A stretch of 64,000 nucleotides of DNA from Flavobacterium sp. AG291 (GCF_003350375.1 NZ_QQAR01000001.1:62001-126000), one strand, 5' to 3'. Positions 16,412 to 25,104 are shown, numbered from the stretch's first letter. Numbers and translations: made by a program. Notes: generated from the letters alone by a model not told the origin.

Positions 16412-16758
16412 AAAAACTGATACAATTGGAAGAAGCCTTATTGTTTGGCTTAGGAATATACCTTTTCAGCCAGCTTGGTTATGCATGGTGGTGGTTTGCT
16501 GCTTTGCTTTTGGTTCCCGATCTTTCCATGATAGGGTATGTTTTCGGTAATAAAGTGGGAGCGTGGTGTTATAATATTGCGCATCACAGGGCGTTAGCTA
16601 TTGGTGTATATCTTTTGGGGATATACCTGAGTAATGAGGTAGTTCAGTTAGCGGGAGTGATACTGTTTGCACATTCCAGCATGGACAGGATGTTTGGATA
16701 TGGACTCAAATTAGAACAAGGATTTAAGTTTACGCATTTGGGAGAGATAGGGAAATAG
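16408..16758 (+). CDS. DUF4260 family membrane protein
   Basis: Small protein of 116 residues with three to four hydrophobic segments (FGLGIYLFSQLGYAWWWF, LALLLVPDLSMIGYVFG-like, AIGVYLLGIYL). The DUF4260 signature AHSSMDRMFGYGLK occurs at the C-terminus, then GFKFTHLGEIG. It starts inside the stop of the cyclase gene (ATGA), so it shares its mRNA. Function unknown for the family. Confidence 0.85.
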   Translation: MKKLIQLEEALLFGLGIYLFSQLGYAWWWFAALLLVPDLSMIGYVFGNKVGAWCYNIAHHRALAIGVYLLGIYLSNEVVQLAGVILFAHSSMDRMFGYGLKLEQGFKFTHLGEIGK

Positions 16759-16830
16759 AATTGAGTAGCGAGATAATAGATGCGAGACGTAAGATATAAG
16801 GATCTAAGCTCCTCAGTAACTTTTTAAAAA

Positions 16831-17199
16831 ATGAATATACAAGCTTTTTACGATTACTGCCTTGCCAAAAAAGGCGTTACTGAACATTTTCCGTTTGATG
16901 AGGATACATTGGTATTTAAGGTAGGAGGTAAAATGTTTGCACTTTCTTCATTATCACAATGGGAAAAGGGGGAGGCATCGGTTAACCTTAAATGCGATCC
17001 CGACAGGGCGCTGGAACTTCGTGCGCAATATGAAGCTATCGAACCGGGTTATCATATGAGCAAGGTACACTGGAATACCGTTACCGTTGAGGGTGATGTT
17101 CCTGAAAAAATGTTCAGAGAACTGATAGATCATTCTTACGATTTGGTTTTTAAAAGCCTTACGAAAAAGCTTCAGGCAGAAATTGCTGAACAGCAATAA
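16831..17199 (+). CDS. MmcQ/YjbR family protein
   Basis: Protein of 122 residues with the family hallmarks FPFDEDTLVFKVGGKMFAL near the N-terminus and GYHMSKVHWNTV in the second half. The fold is a double-wing type related to CyaY, often described as DNA-binding-like. No specific role is established. It lies 72 bases after the DUF4260 gene, probably in the same transcript or with its own weak promoter. Confidence 0.9.
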   Translation: MNIQAFYDYCLAKKGVTEHFPFDEDTLVFKVGGKMFALSSLSQWEKGEASVNLKCDPDRALELRAQYEAIEPGYHMSKVHWNTVTVEGDVPEKMFRELIDHSYDLVFKSLTKKLQAEIAEQQ

Positions 17200-17260
17200 T
17201 TTATTAGTAAATTAATATTCGGCTTTGTAACTTTGAGCCCGTAATTACTTTGTAAACAAT

Positions 17261-17995
17261 ATGAAAGAGCATATAAAAAACTTCCTGAACGAAGAGCAGG
17301 ATCCTAAAGCAGTTGAGAAAATCACATCTAAACTTAACGACATCCTTATGAGGGGTGAGGAGATAGGTTATATCGGGGTTCAGAAGAAGCCTGCTATTAC
17401 TGTTTTTCCTGACAGTATAGTGCTTACCAACAAAAGGATCATCCTGTGTAAGCCAAAGAATCTTGGCCTGTCTATGGATTTTACTGATTTTAGCTGGAGT
17501 ATTATCACTGCTACTTTCGTAAAAGAAAATATACTTGGTTCTGAATTCTCATTCAATACTAATACTGACCTGACCGTTTCAATTGATTATATACCAAAGA
17601 TTCAGGCAAGAAAGATCAATACTTTTGCTAAGGAACAGTTGGAGGATCTTAAAGAAGCAGCTGCACCGGCAAAACCTGAAACTTTCTTTGCTGAGCTTTC
17701 TGCGGAGCAACACCCACCTGTTGCTGAGGAAGTAGAAGAGGTTGAAGAAGTTGAAACCGAAGAAGTAAACGATTATGCTGAAATCATCAGTCCGCTGCCG
17801 CAGCCTGTAGCTCCGGCTTACAGCGAGCCTGCACCCGTAGCTGAAGAAAAAAGCAGCAAAGACAAAGCACTTAGCGAACTAAGTAAAGAAGAACTGTTTG
17901 ATAAACTTCAAAACTATAAAAAACTATTGGATAACGGCCTTATCCTTCAGGGTGAATATGATGCCTTTAAAAAAGAGATACTGGCGTACCTGTAA
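17261..17995 (+). CDS. bacterial PH-domain protein with C-terminal SHOCT-like motif
   Basis: Protein of 244 residues. The N-terminal half (about 30-130) has the strand pattern of a bacterial PH domain, with VLTNKRIILCKPK as the typical core. A Glu/Pro/Val-rich low-complexity linker covers about 145-200. The last 38 residues (LSKEELFDKLQNYKKLLDNGLILQGEYDAFKKEIL) form a short helical SHOCT-type oligomerisation motif. No membrane segment. A role in membrane association or oligomer assembly is inferred. A TAACTTTG element at 17228-17235 may be its promoter. Confidence 0.8.
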   Translation: MKEHIKNFLNEEQDPKAVEKITSKLNDILMRGEEIGYIGVQKKPAITVFPDSIVLTNKRIILCKPKNLGLSMDFTDFSWSIITATFVKENILGSEFSFNTNTDLTVSIDYIPKIQARKINTFAKEQLEDLKEAAAPAKPETFFAELSAEQHPPVAEEVEEVEEVETEEVNDYAEIISPLPQPVAPAYSEPAPVAEEKSSKDKALSELSKEELFDKLQNYKKLLDNGLILQGEYDAFKKEILAYL

Positions 17996-18010
17996 TTTAA
18001 AATAATCATT

Positions 18011-18439
18011 ATGAGCAAAGCAATTGAAGATCTTATTCCGCATCGTGCTCCTTTCCTGTTTGTTGAGGAGATACTTTCCATCAGCAACGAAGAGATAGTA
18101 GGAGTTATGACATTTAATGATAAGGATAACGCTTTGCTGAAAGGCAGTTTTCCGGGCTTTGATTTTATTCCGGGGACTATAATTTTAGAATCGATGGCGC
18201 AGTGTGGTGGTGCCGGAGTACGTCTGCTTGGTGTAGCCGAAGGTGTTTTTGCCCTTGCCCATATCGAAACAGCGCAGTTTTATAAAGGTGTGCATTACAA
18301 CGAACAGATAAAGTACGTTATAAAAAATGTAAGGCTTAGCGCTAAAATGGTAAAACAGGAAGGCAGGGCTTATGTAAACGATGAACTGATACTCGAAGCC
18401 GCCTGGCTTAGCATAAAGATAGATACATCTGCAATGTAG
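18011..18439 (+). CDS. FabZ-like 3-hydroxyacyl-ACP dehydratase
   Basis: Hotdog-fold protein of 142 residues. IPHRAPFLFVEEI carries the FabZ catalytic histidine, and FDFIPGTIILESMAQCGG carries the acidic partner on the long helix. It lacks the usual genomic partner lpxC, so it is probably a second, accessory dehydratase rather than the housekeeping FabZ. It sits 15 bases after the PH-domain gene and before a strong terminator, so it is last in that operon. Confidence 0.85.
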   Translation: MSKAIEDLIPHRAPFLFVEEILSISNEEIVGVMTFNDKDNALLKGSFPGFDFIPGTIILESMAQCGGAGVRLLGVAEGVFALAHIETAQFYKGVHYNEQIKYVIKNVRLSAKMVKQEGRAYVNDELILEAAWLSIKIDTSAM

Positions 18440-18451
18440 CAGATTTAAAAT

Positions 18452-18480
18452 AGAAAGTCCCCGCACAGCGGGGACTTTCT
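18452..18480. terminator. bidirectional terminator
   Basis: Perfect 13-base arms (AGAAAGTCCCCGC / GCGGGGACTTTCT) around ACA, between convergent fabZ-like and DUF4407 genes. Confidence 0.85.
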
Positions 18481-18482
18481 AT

Positions 18483-19583
18483 TTACATCACATTCTTTTG
18501 TTTGTTTGAAAAACTGTCGGCCTGCATTTCGAGCAGTTCCAGAGCTTTTTTCTTCTTGTAGGTATAAAGGCCGCGGTCATCCCTTATTTCGGCATATACA
18601 TCGTCATAAATGCCGGCATCGGTAGTGCGCATCAGTTCACGCTGATAATTGTTTTGTGCCAGATTAGTGGCAAGGGCCATTTCGGTATCTTCCAGTTTGA
18701 GATCATATTCTCCTTTTGGCGAAAGCAGCTTGGCAATAATAGGCGAGGTCTCAATCGCGAGGAACAATAACATAATAAAGAACGAAGGCAGCCACGGTAA
18801 TTTATTCAGCGCATTGATACGTGCCATGAGTCCGTCAAAGCTATCAATGATAGGCTGCGTTTCTGTTACCTTCTTATCTTGATTGTTTTTTAGGGTAGAA
18901 GCATCTTTTTCCAGAGTAGAAATTTTCGCCTGATTGGTTTTTCTCAGGGTGTCAAGCTCTGCTAAGGCAGCATCGTGTTTGTCCCGTTTTTCTTTATACA
19001 CCGGACCTTTGCCCAACTTCATCGTGCCTTTTGTTCCTTCAGCTTCAGTAATATAAGTGCTGTAAAGGTCGTTTACCTCTTTTTCCTTTTTGGTAATCGC
19101 GTTTTTAAGGTTATCAATCTCTGCCTTGTTCTTGTCCAGGTCACCTTTGAAGTAATTGGCAACCTGTTTTTTATTGGCCATAGCCAGTTCGTTCTTCTCT
19201 TTAAGCAGAACGGTATCAATCTCTTTCTGGAAGATCTTTATCTCAAGGGGTTTGGAGATTACAATGGCAATAATCATGGCAAGCACGATACGTGGTGTAG
19301 CCTGCAGGAATTCCTGCCCGAACTTATTTCGCTTACGTATGGTAGAAACTATAAACCTGTCGAGGTTGAAGATGAGTAAGCCCCATACAAATCCAAAAAA
19401 GGTTGCTGTGTATACATTGTCAAAAACAGTGTAAAGGGCATAAGAAGAGGCCAGCCATGCCATGAGTGCAGTAAAGAAAACGGTGGCGCCTATTCCGGCA
19501 TATTTGTTCTGCTCGCCGTTAGAGCAGGTGTACACGAGGTCTTTGTCGACCCCTGAACAGGTGATAAAAAAACGCTTTAACAT
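18483..19583 (-). CDS. DUF4407 domain membrane protein
   Basis: Protein of 366 residues. Two N-terminal membrane segments (YAGIGATVFFTALMAWLASSYAL and ATFFGFVWGLLIFNLDRFIV) are followed by a third near residue 90 (IVLAMIIAIVIS). A long charged coiled coil of about 150 residues comes next, then a last membrane segment (LPSFFIMLLFLAIETSPIIAKL). LDRFIV with the following basic loop is the DUF4407 signature. Function unknown. A minus-strand TACCTTTG element (19624-19617) lies about 34 bases upstream, with a GAT-repeat leader between. Confidence 0.88.
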   Translation of the reverse strand: MLKRFFITCSGVDKDLVYTCSNGEQNKYAGIGATVFFTALMAWLASSYALYTVFDNVYTATFFGFVWGLLIFNLDRFIVSTIRKRNKFGQEFLQATPRIVLAMIIAIVISKPLEIKIFQKEIDTVLLKEKNELAMANKKQVANYFKGDLDKNKAEIDNLKNAITKKEKEVNDLYSTYITEAEGTKGTMKLGKGPVYKEKRDKHDAALAELDTLRKTNQAKISTLEKDASTLKNNQDKKVTETQPIIDSFDGLMARINALNKLPWLPSFFIMLLFLAIETSPIIAKLLSPKGEYDLKLEDTEMALATNLAQNNYQRELMRTTDAGIYDDVYAEIRDDRGLYTYKKKKALELLEMQADSFSNKQKNVM

Positions 19584-19683
19584 ATTGATTTTGTTTTTTG
19601 ATGATGATGATGTTTACAAAGGTAACGTGTTTTTTGATACTATGGTATAAACGGCTGATGTGTTTAACTTTAGGAGTAAGAAA

Positions 19684-19704
19684 AATCCGCCTCTTGGGCG
19701 GATT
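19684..19704 (-). terminator. terminator after truncated M56 gene
   Basis: AATCCGCC / GGCGGATT stem. On the minus strand it is followed by TTTTTC. Confidence 0.65.
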
Positions 19705-19708
19705 GAGT

Positions 19709-20677
19709 TTAGCTTTTTACGTTGATTGTTATAGGGAGGTTAAAAGAAGCTCTTACAGGTTTTCCATTAAGTATGCCCGGTTTCCATTTTGTGTCGTCCA
19801 GTTCCAGTACACGCTTGGCTTCATCTCCTAAACCATAACCGGGGTCTCTCAGTATTTTTATATCTGTTATTGCCCCATCTTTCTCAACAACAAAGGATAC
19901 ATATATCTTAGCTGTAAGGTCATGGTCAATCTCAGGTATCTGAAAGTTCTTCATAACCTGTGCATAAAACGCCTGCATTCCGCCGGGATATTCGGGTTGA
20001 GTGTTCAGTGCCGCTGCATTGTAAGTGTCTTCATTGGATTGAACTACCGTTCTGGATTTTGATTTGGGCAGGTGCAGGCTTTCTTTCTTCTCTTCAGGAG
20101 TATCTACGCAGGATACTAAAAGAAGTCCTGCAATTACAGGTAAGATAACAGCTTGTTTAAATGTTGCAAGAAATCGGTTGGTGGTTTTAGTCATCATAAC
20201 AAATCTTTTTTTGGTTAGAGAAAAGTTTAGGCTACTGGCAAGGGTAATAGGTTGTTTGCCGGAAGCTTTGCTTAGAAGTAAATTTTGATAGGTAATTACC
20301 TGTTTATGGTTTTTCAGGACATTTTCGTCGGCTAAAAATTCATGGTTGAGCTGAATGGCTTTCTTGTAAAAATAAATTAGCGGATTAAACCAGTAAAAAG
20401 CTTTGATCAGTTCAACAAAAATAACATCAAGAGTATGCAGTTGATTTACATGAGCCAGTTCGTGTGTAAAGAATTCTTTTTCCAGTTCCCTGTTTTCATA
20501 TTCATCTTTATTTACAAAAATATATTTCATAAATGTATGAGGGAGAATCTTAGCATCAACTAGTACAAGGCTGGCGTTTTTAAGCGATAGTCTTTTGTTG
20601 CTGTTGACAGATGAACGGATGGCCTTTATGTTCTTTACAAAACGAAAGAGCATCAGTAAGTTCCCGGTTGCATACAA
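19709..20677 (-). CDS. M56 metallopeptidase with TonB-like C-terminus, 5'-truncated (possible pseudogene)
   Basis: Frame of 322 residues closely similar to the neighbouring BlaR-type protein from its third membrane segment on. It has the zinc motif THELAHVNQLH, then FYWFNPLIYFYKKAIQLNHEFLADE, a membrane segment, and a TonB-type C-terminal domain (YPGGMQAFYAQV...FVVEKDGAITDIKIL). It lacks the first roughly 110 residues of the paralog. The only start in frame is a TTG (LYATGNLL). An ATGACAGACTTC identical to the paralog's start lies 50 bases upstream (20727-20716) but out of frame. This points to an internal deletion. It may be inactive, or translated from the TTG. Confidence 0.7.
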   Translation of the reverse strand: MYATGNLLMLFRFVKNIKAIRSSVNSNKRLSLKNASLVLVDAKILPHTFMKYIFVNKDEYENRELEKEFFTHELAHVNQLHTLDVIFVELIKAFYWFNPLIYFYKKAIQLNHEFLADENVLKNHKQVITYQNLLLSKASGKQPITLASSLNFSLTKKRFVMMTKTTNRFLATFKQAVILPVIAGLLLVSCVDTPEEKKESLHLPKSKSRTVVQSNEDTYNAAALNTQPEYPGGMQAFYAQVMKNFQIPEIDHDLTAKIYVSFVVEKDGAITDIKILRDPGYGLGDEAKRVLELDDTKWKPGILNGKPVRASFNLPITINVKS

Positions 20678-20837
20678 ACAGCATAATATGGTTGTTGTAC
20701 TATTATTTCCTGTTTGAAGTCTGTCATAATTTTACATTTTAATCATTCATTAGGGAGGGTAACCCGCCCTTTCAGGCGGATCGGTAGTCTCCCAAAAACT
20801 AATCGAATTAAAGAATATGAATTGGTAGGTTGGTTTA

Positions 20838-22769
20838 TTATTTAACAGGGTAGTCGGCCGAAAATCCAACTCTTAGTGCCTGTCCATCCTTTTGTGACGG
20901 AATCCATGCCGGAGAGTTCTCTATTACTCTTTTTACTTCGTTGAGGAATTGTTCGTCTTTTTCGCCCGGAATCCATACGTCTGACAGTTTACCATCTGTA
21001 TTTACCGTAAAGTGAATTGAAAGTTCCTTGTCTTTATATCTTTCAGGAAGCTCTAAATTTTTAGTCAGGTATTGGTCAAATTCTTCTTTACCTCCGGAGA
21101 AGCGGGGGTAGAAATAACGTTGCTGATTTTTTCTGTCTTCAACCGTGTTATAGGTATCAGCCTCAAGTTCTTTCTTTTCCCTTTCTTCGCTTATTTGCAA
21201 TTCTGTTTTTCCTGTTGCTTTGGCTTCATCGGCAAAATCCGATTTATAAGGTTCTGCTTTTGCGGTAAGATTGATCTTAAGGCTTTTATCGGGGTAATGA
21301 TCGTTAATATTTTTCAGGTTTTTTTCGTAAAAAGGATAGGTGTAGAAGAAACTTTTGTGATTACCTTCAGGTTTTCCGTTTACAATTTTCATCCCAGAAG
21401 ATTTAGCAGCAAAAGTTGCAAAATCTTCCTTTTTATATTTCAGAACCTCCTCACGGGTTACTTTTTTGTCATCAATAAAATACTGAACGTTCTGCTTTTC
21501 TTCATAAAGCTTGTACAGGGAATAGTTGTAATCCGCTTCCTGAATACCCTTTGCTTTTCCTTTTTTATCAGGTGCTTCAGGCAGGTAATATTTTCTGTCT
21601 TCGGCAGTAAGTCTCTCGTAAGGCAGGTCTATATACTTCCCTCTTTGTGCATCTTCAATAATTATACGGACACCTTTATAGTACTCGTTTTTTCGTGACT
21701 CAGGGTCTGATGTAGATGGTTTTATTGTTTCAGATTGTTGTTTTACGCTATCAGCCTGTGGGATTGTAGCTGTATCGGATGCCGGAATTACAGTTTCAGG
21801 AACAGGTGCTAGTTCAGGTATTCTGTTGTCTGCCGGTTTTGCAAGAACAACAGTTTCGGTGCTTAAAAAATAAATAAGTCCCGCAAGTATTGGCAATGAT
21901 GTCAGTTTCAGTATCATCGACCTGGTGTGGTTGGTGGTTTTGGTCATCATAATGAATCTTTTTTTAGTTAATGAAAAATTCAGGTTGCTTGCTAACGAAA
22001 AGGCCTTGCCAACATTGGCTCTTTCCAGTAGCAGGTTTTGGTAATAGGTGGTGTTGGCTGTAGCATCTATTACTTTTTCGTCGGCCAGGAACTCATGGTT
22101 GAGCTGTATGGCTTTTTTATAAAAATATAGTAGCGGATTGAACCAGAATATGGTTTTCAATGCTTCTATAAATAAAATATCTAGGGTATGGAACTGTTTT
22201 ACATGAACAAGCTCATGCGTAAAAAGTTCGGTAGCAATAAGCTTATTGTCATATTCCTCTTTGCCTACATAAATGTTACCTAAAAAGGTGTGCGGCATTA
22301 CATTGTAATTCAATAAAACAAGGCTGGTGCCTTTGTAACTTACTGTGAGATTTTTTCGTTTGGTATTATAAAAATGTAAAATATTCAGTAAAAACCTTAT
22401 GGTGAGTATAAGGACAATGGTTATGTATAATCCCCAGCCTAAATAAGGCCAATAATCGATTTGAGGTTCTGTTGCTGTTTTGATATCAACAGGGGAAGGT
22501 GGTACTGTCGCAGTTTTTGTGTCGAATGTATTATCGGGCATTTGTTGCTCCCTGAATTCCATAGCCTGTTCCATCGGTAAAGGCTGAATGGGAGCTTCTC
22601 CTTCAACATAAACAGGAATTGTGACAAACGGCAGTACTAAAGAAAAAACCAATGCGCTAAGCAGGTAAAACCTGTTGAAACAGTGCATTTTTTCCCTTTC
22701 AAATAAAATATAGTAGAGGCCAAGCAATACTCCCATTGCAACGGTCGATTTTATAAGGAAGTCTGTCAT
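20838..22769 (-). CDS. BlaR1-like M56 family antirepressor with TonB-like C-terminus
   Basis: Protein of about 643 residues. Membrane segments lie near 6-24, 36-53 and 114-131. The cytoplasmic/periplasmic zinc metallopeptidase domain has THELVHVKQFH (HExxH) and QLNHEFLADE. Another membrane segment follows (LTSLPILAGLIYFLSTE). A long periplasmic linker leads to a TonB-like C-terminal domain (IHFTVNTDGKLSDVWIP). I start at the ATG at 22769 (MTDFLIK), 34 bases after the BlaI-type gene. By analogy with BlaR1 it should cleave or inactivate that repressor when a cell-wall signal arrives. The TonB-like part is unlike classical BlaR1, which carries a penicillin-binding domain. Confidence 0.88.
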   Translation of the reverse strand: MTDFLIKSTVAMGVLLGLYYILFEREKMHCFNRFYLLSALVFSLVLPFVTIPVYVEGEAPIQPLPMEQAMEFREQQMPDNTFDTKTATVPPSPVDIKTATEPQIDYWPYLGWGLYITIVLILTIRFLLNILHFYNTKRKNLTVSYKGTSLVLLNYNVMPHTFLGNIYVGKEEYDNKLIATELFTHELVHVKQFHTLDILFIEALKTIFWFNPLLYFYKKAIQLNHEFLADEKVIDATANTTYYQNLLLERANVGKAFSLASNLNFSLTKKRFIMMTKTTNHTRSMILKLTSLPILAGLIYFLSTETVVLAKPADNRIPELAPVPETVIPASDTATIPQADSVKQQSETIKPSTSDPESRKNEYYKGVRIIIEDAQRGKYIDLPYERLTAEDRKYYLPEAPDKKGKAKGIQEADYNYSLYKLYEEKQNVQYFIDDKKVTREEVLKYKKEDFATFAAKSSGMKIVNGKPEGNHKSFFYTYPFYEKNLKNINDHYPDKSLKINLTAKAEPYKSDFADEAKATGKTELQISEEREKKELEADTYNTVEDRKNQQRYFYPRFSGGKEEFDQYLTKNLELPERYKDKELSIHFTVNTDGKLSDVWIPGEKDEQFLNEVKRVIENSPAWIPSQKDGQALRVGFSADYPVK

Positions 22770-22803
22770 AATTAGTTGGTTTGGTTGGTTTATTATGATG
22801 CTA

Positions 22804-23175
22804 TCACTGTTGCTTTTTGGCAATCTCCTTATCGATGATCTTTCTCAGTTCTTCCAGCTCATCAGCACTCATGTCGGTTTCTTTTGTAAAGAAAGAAGCA
22901 AACTGTGCTGCCGAGTTATTGAAGAAACTCTTTATCATTCCGTTTACCTGTTTTGAAAAGTATTCGGACTTTTTTACCAACGGATAATATTCTCTCAATT
23001 TCCCATATTCCTTATATCCTACAAAGCCTTTTTCAGACATTCGCTTTAATAAGGTGGCAACTGTTGTTGTGGCCGGTTTGGGGTCAGGAAACATTTCCAG
23101 TAAATCTTTCATAAAGGCTTTTTCCTGTGTCCAGAGAAATTCCATTAACTGTTCTTCTGTTTTTGTTAACTGCAT
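22804..23175 (-). CDS. BlaI/MecI/CopY family repressor
   Basis: Winged-helix repressor of 123 residues. LTKTEEQLMEFLW starts the DNA-binding domain, PATTTVATLLKRMSEKGFV is the recognition region, and the C-terminal helices dimerise. It is the first gene of an operon with the BlaR1-like peptidase. Two operator-like inverted repeats lie immediately upstream, one on the -7 box and one in the leader. Autoregulation is therefore very likely. The family repressor-peptidase pair is well established. The inducing signal here is unknown. Confidence 0.95.
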   Translation of the reverse strand: MQLTKTEEQLMEFLWTQEKAFMKDLLEMFPDPKPATTTVATLLKRMSEKGFVGYKEYGKLREYYPLVKKSEYFSKQVNGMIKSFFNNSAAQFASFFTKETDMSADELEELRKIIDKEIAKKQQ

Positions 23176-23177
23176 TG

Positions 23178-23232
23178 CTCTACAAGTTTAGAGTTGTTTC
23201 TACAAATGTAGAATAAAAAATAACACCTGCAA
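23178..23232 (-). promoter_or_regulatory. BlaI promoter with two operator repeats
   Basis: On the minus strand TTG (23232-23230), a 19-base spacer, then TACATTTG (23210-23203). The palindrome TTCTACA-AA-TGTAGAA (23198-23213) covers the -7 box. A second imperfect palindrome, CTCTACA-AG-TTTAGAG (23178-23193), lies in the leader with its centre 20 bases away. TACA/TGTA half-sites are those known for BlaI-type repressors. Confidence 0.85.
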
Positions 23233-23344
23233 CTTTTTTTAACTAAAAATGTATGGTAAGTTGATGTTTTTCAGTTTGTTGTTAAATAGTTGGTTTTTAT
23301 AACACCAATAAATAAAGAGCTTTTGGGATAAATAAGGGTATAAA

Positions 23345-23372
23345 AAAATCCGCCACAATGGGCGGATTTTTG
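23345..23372 (-). terminator. terminator after M20 dipeptidase
   Basis: AAAATCCGCC / GGCGGATTTT stem with ACAATG loop. The minus-strand copy is followed by a T run. Confidence 0.75.
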
Positions 23373-23401
23373 ACTGTAAACAGTAAACTTATAACTGTCA
23401 A

Positions 23402-24790
23402 CTATTTCGACATTTCAGTAAAATGCTTGTAGAATAACGGAATGGTTTCAATACCTTTCATGTAGTTAAAGATACCGTAGTGCTCGTTAGGCGAGTGGAT
23501 GGCATCACTGTCAAGGCCAAAGCCCATCATGATGGTTTTGCTCTTAAGTTCTTTTTCGAAAAGGGCAACGATAGGAATACTTCCTCCTGAACGTACCGGA
23601 ATTGGCTTAATGCCAAAGCTTTCTTCATAAGCAGCAGCTGCGGCTTTGTAACCTATGCTGTCAATAGGAGTAACATAAGCCTGACCACCGTGGTGAGGTG
23701 TAACTTTTACTTTTATTCCTTTAGGCGCAAGGCTTATGAAGTGTTTTGTGAAAAGTTCTGTGATTTCATTCCAGTCCTGATCCGGAACCAAACGCATCGA
23801 TATTTTAGCAAATGCTTTACTTGCAATAACGGTTTTGGCACCTTCTCCGGTATAACCACCCCAAATACCGTTTACGTCAAGCGTAGGACGGATAGAGTTT
23901 CTTTCGTTAGTTGTGTAGGTAGCTTCGCCATATACATCTTCTATATCAAGAGCTTTTTTGTAAGCGTCAAGAGAGAAAGGTGCTTTAGCCATCTCATCTC
24001 TTTCTTCGCGTGAAAGTTCTTCAACCCTGTCGTAGAAGCCCGGTATAGTGATGTGGTTGTTCTCATCATGAAGCTGAGCGATCATCTTAGCCAGAATGTT
24101 GATAGGGTTAGCTACGGCGCCACCATAAAGACCTGAGTGTAGGTCGCGGTTAGGGCCTGTAACTTCAACCTCTACATAACTAAGTCCGCGAAGGCCTGTA
24201 GTGATTGATGGTTGTTGGTTAGAGATCATTCCTGTATCAGAGATAAGAATAACATCATTCTTCAGTTTCTCCTGGTTGCGCTCTACGAACCAGCTAAGGC
24301 TTGGTGATCCTACTTCTTCCTCTCCTTCGATCATGAATTTCACGTTACAAGGCAGGCAGTTGTTTGCAATCATATATTCAAATGCCTTAACATGCATATA
24401 CATTTGACCTTTATCGTCACATGCGCCACGTGCAAATATGGCTCCCTCAGGGTGAAGTTCTGTTGTTTTGATAACCGGTTCAAATGGAGGAGAAGTCCAT
24501 AATTCGATTGGGTCTGCCGGCTGAACGTCATAATGTCCGTATACTAATACGGTAGGAAGTGCAGGGTCAATTGTTTTTTCTGCATAAACAATAGGGTAAC
24601 CCGGAGTTTCGCAAAGTTCAACTTTGTCGCAACCTGCTTTTTCAAGGCTTGCTTTTACAGCTTCGGCAGTATTTATTACATCTTGCGAATAAGCGCTGTC
24701 AGCACTTACCGATGGTATTTTTAGTAACTCAATAAGTTCATTCAAAAATCTTTCTTTATTTTCCTGAACGTAATTTTTTATGTTATCCAT
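23402..24790 (-). CDS. M20 family dipeptidase
   Basis: Zinc metallopeptidase of 462 residues. Metal-binding motifs in order: VYGHYDVQPADP (His, Asp), ARGACDDKGQ (bridging Asp), MIEGEEEVGS (catalytic Glu and metal Glu), and HSPNEHYG near the end. The dimerisation domain insert spans about 190-340. No signal peptide, so it probably hydrolyses dipeptides in the cytoplasm. A TATTTTTG promoter element lies about 28 bases upstream on the minus strand. Confidence 0.93.
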   Translation of the reverse strand: MDNIKNYVQENKERFLNELIELLKIPSVSADSAYSQDVINTAEAVKASLEKAGCDKVELCETPGYPIVYAEKTIDPALPTVLVYGHYDVQPADPIELWTSPPFEPVIKTTELHPEGAIFARGACDDKGQMYMHVKAFEYMIANNCLPCNVKFMIEGEEEVGSPSLSWFVERNQEKLKNDVILISDTGMISNQQPSITTGLRGLSYVEVEVTGPNRDLHSGLYGGAVANPINILAKMIAQLHDENNHITIPGFYDRVEELSREERDEMAKAPFSLDAYKKALDIEDVYGEATYTTNERNSIRPTLDVNGIWGGYTGEGAKTVIASKAFAKISMRLVPDQDWNEITELFTKHFISLAPKGIKVKVTPHHGGQAYVTPIDSIGYKAAAAAYEESFGIKPIPVRSGGSIPIVALFEKELKSKTIMMGFGLDSDAIHSPNEHYGIFNYMKGIETIPLFYKHFTEMSK

Positions 24791-24861
24791 TATAAATTAG
24801 TGATATACGATTTACAGGCAAAAATAAGGAAAAAATAATTTTAAATTTTCCCTGAATTTAC

Positions 24862-24891
24862 TTTGAAAGTTTAAAAACAGTCGTATATTTG
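24862..24891 (+). promoter_or_regulatory. promoter of first tRNA-Leu
   Basis: TTTG (24862-24865), 18 bases, TATATTTG (24884-24891), followed by CACCCG. Confidence 0.8.
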
Positions 24892-24934
24892 CACCCGTAA
24901 TAATGAAACACAATATCAGTTTTATTATCTGCCT

Positions 24935-25016
24935 GCGGGTGTGGTGAAATTGGTAGACACGCCAGACTTAGGATCTGGTGCCTCACGGTGTGAAGGTTCG
25001 AGTCCTTTCACCCGCA
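24935..25016 (+). tRNA. tRNA-Leu (TAG), copy 1
   Basis: Acceptor GCGGGTG pairs with CACCCGC. The anticodon stem CCAGA/TCTGG encloses CTTAGGA with anticodon TAG at 24969-24971. A long variable arm is present (TGCCTCACGGTGTG). The T-loop is GTTCGAGTC. CCA is not fully encoded. Confidence 0.97.
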
Positions 25017-25022
25017 CATCTC

Positions 25023-25054
25023 AAAAGCCTCTGTTGTCTCAGAGGCTTTTTTTA
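25023..25054 (+). terminator. terminator after tRNA-Leu copy 1
   Basis: AAAAGCCTCTG-TTGTCT-CAGAGGCTTTT with a T run. The same hairpin follows copy 2. Confidence 0.85.
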
Positions 25055-25104
25055 TGACCTGATTTTTGCTTTGCGAAAAAATATCTTTCTTTCCTTCTTT
25101 TTTC

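Noticed and set aside
19600..19613. GATGATGATGATG repeat in the DUF4407 leader
   Set aside because: A four-unit trinucleotide run outside coding sequence is too short to claim phase variation.
20764..20779. CCGCC-CTTTCA-GGCGG hairpin between the two M56 genes
   Set aside because: It is only five pairs and lacks a T run on the minus strand, so I did not list it as a terminator.
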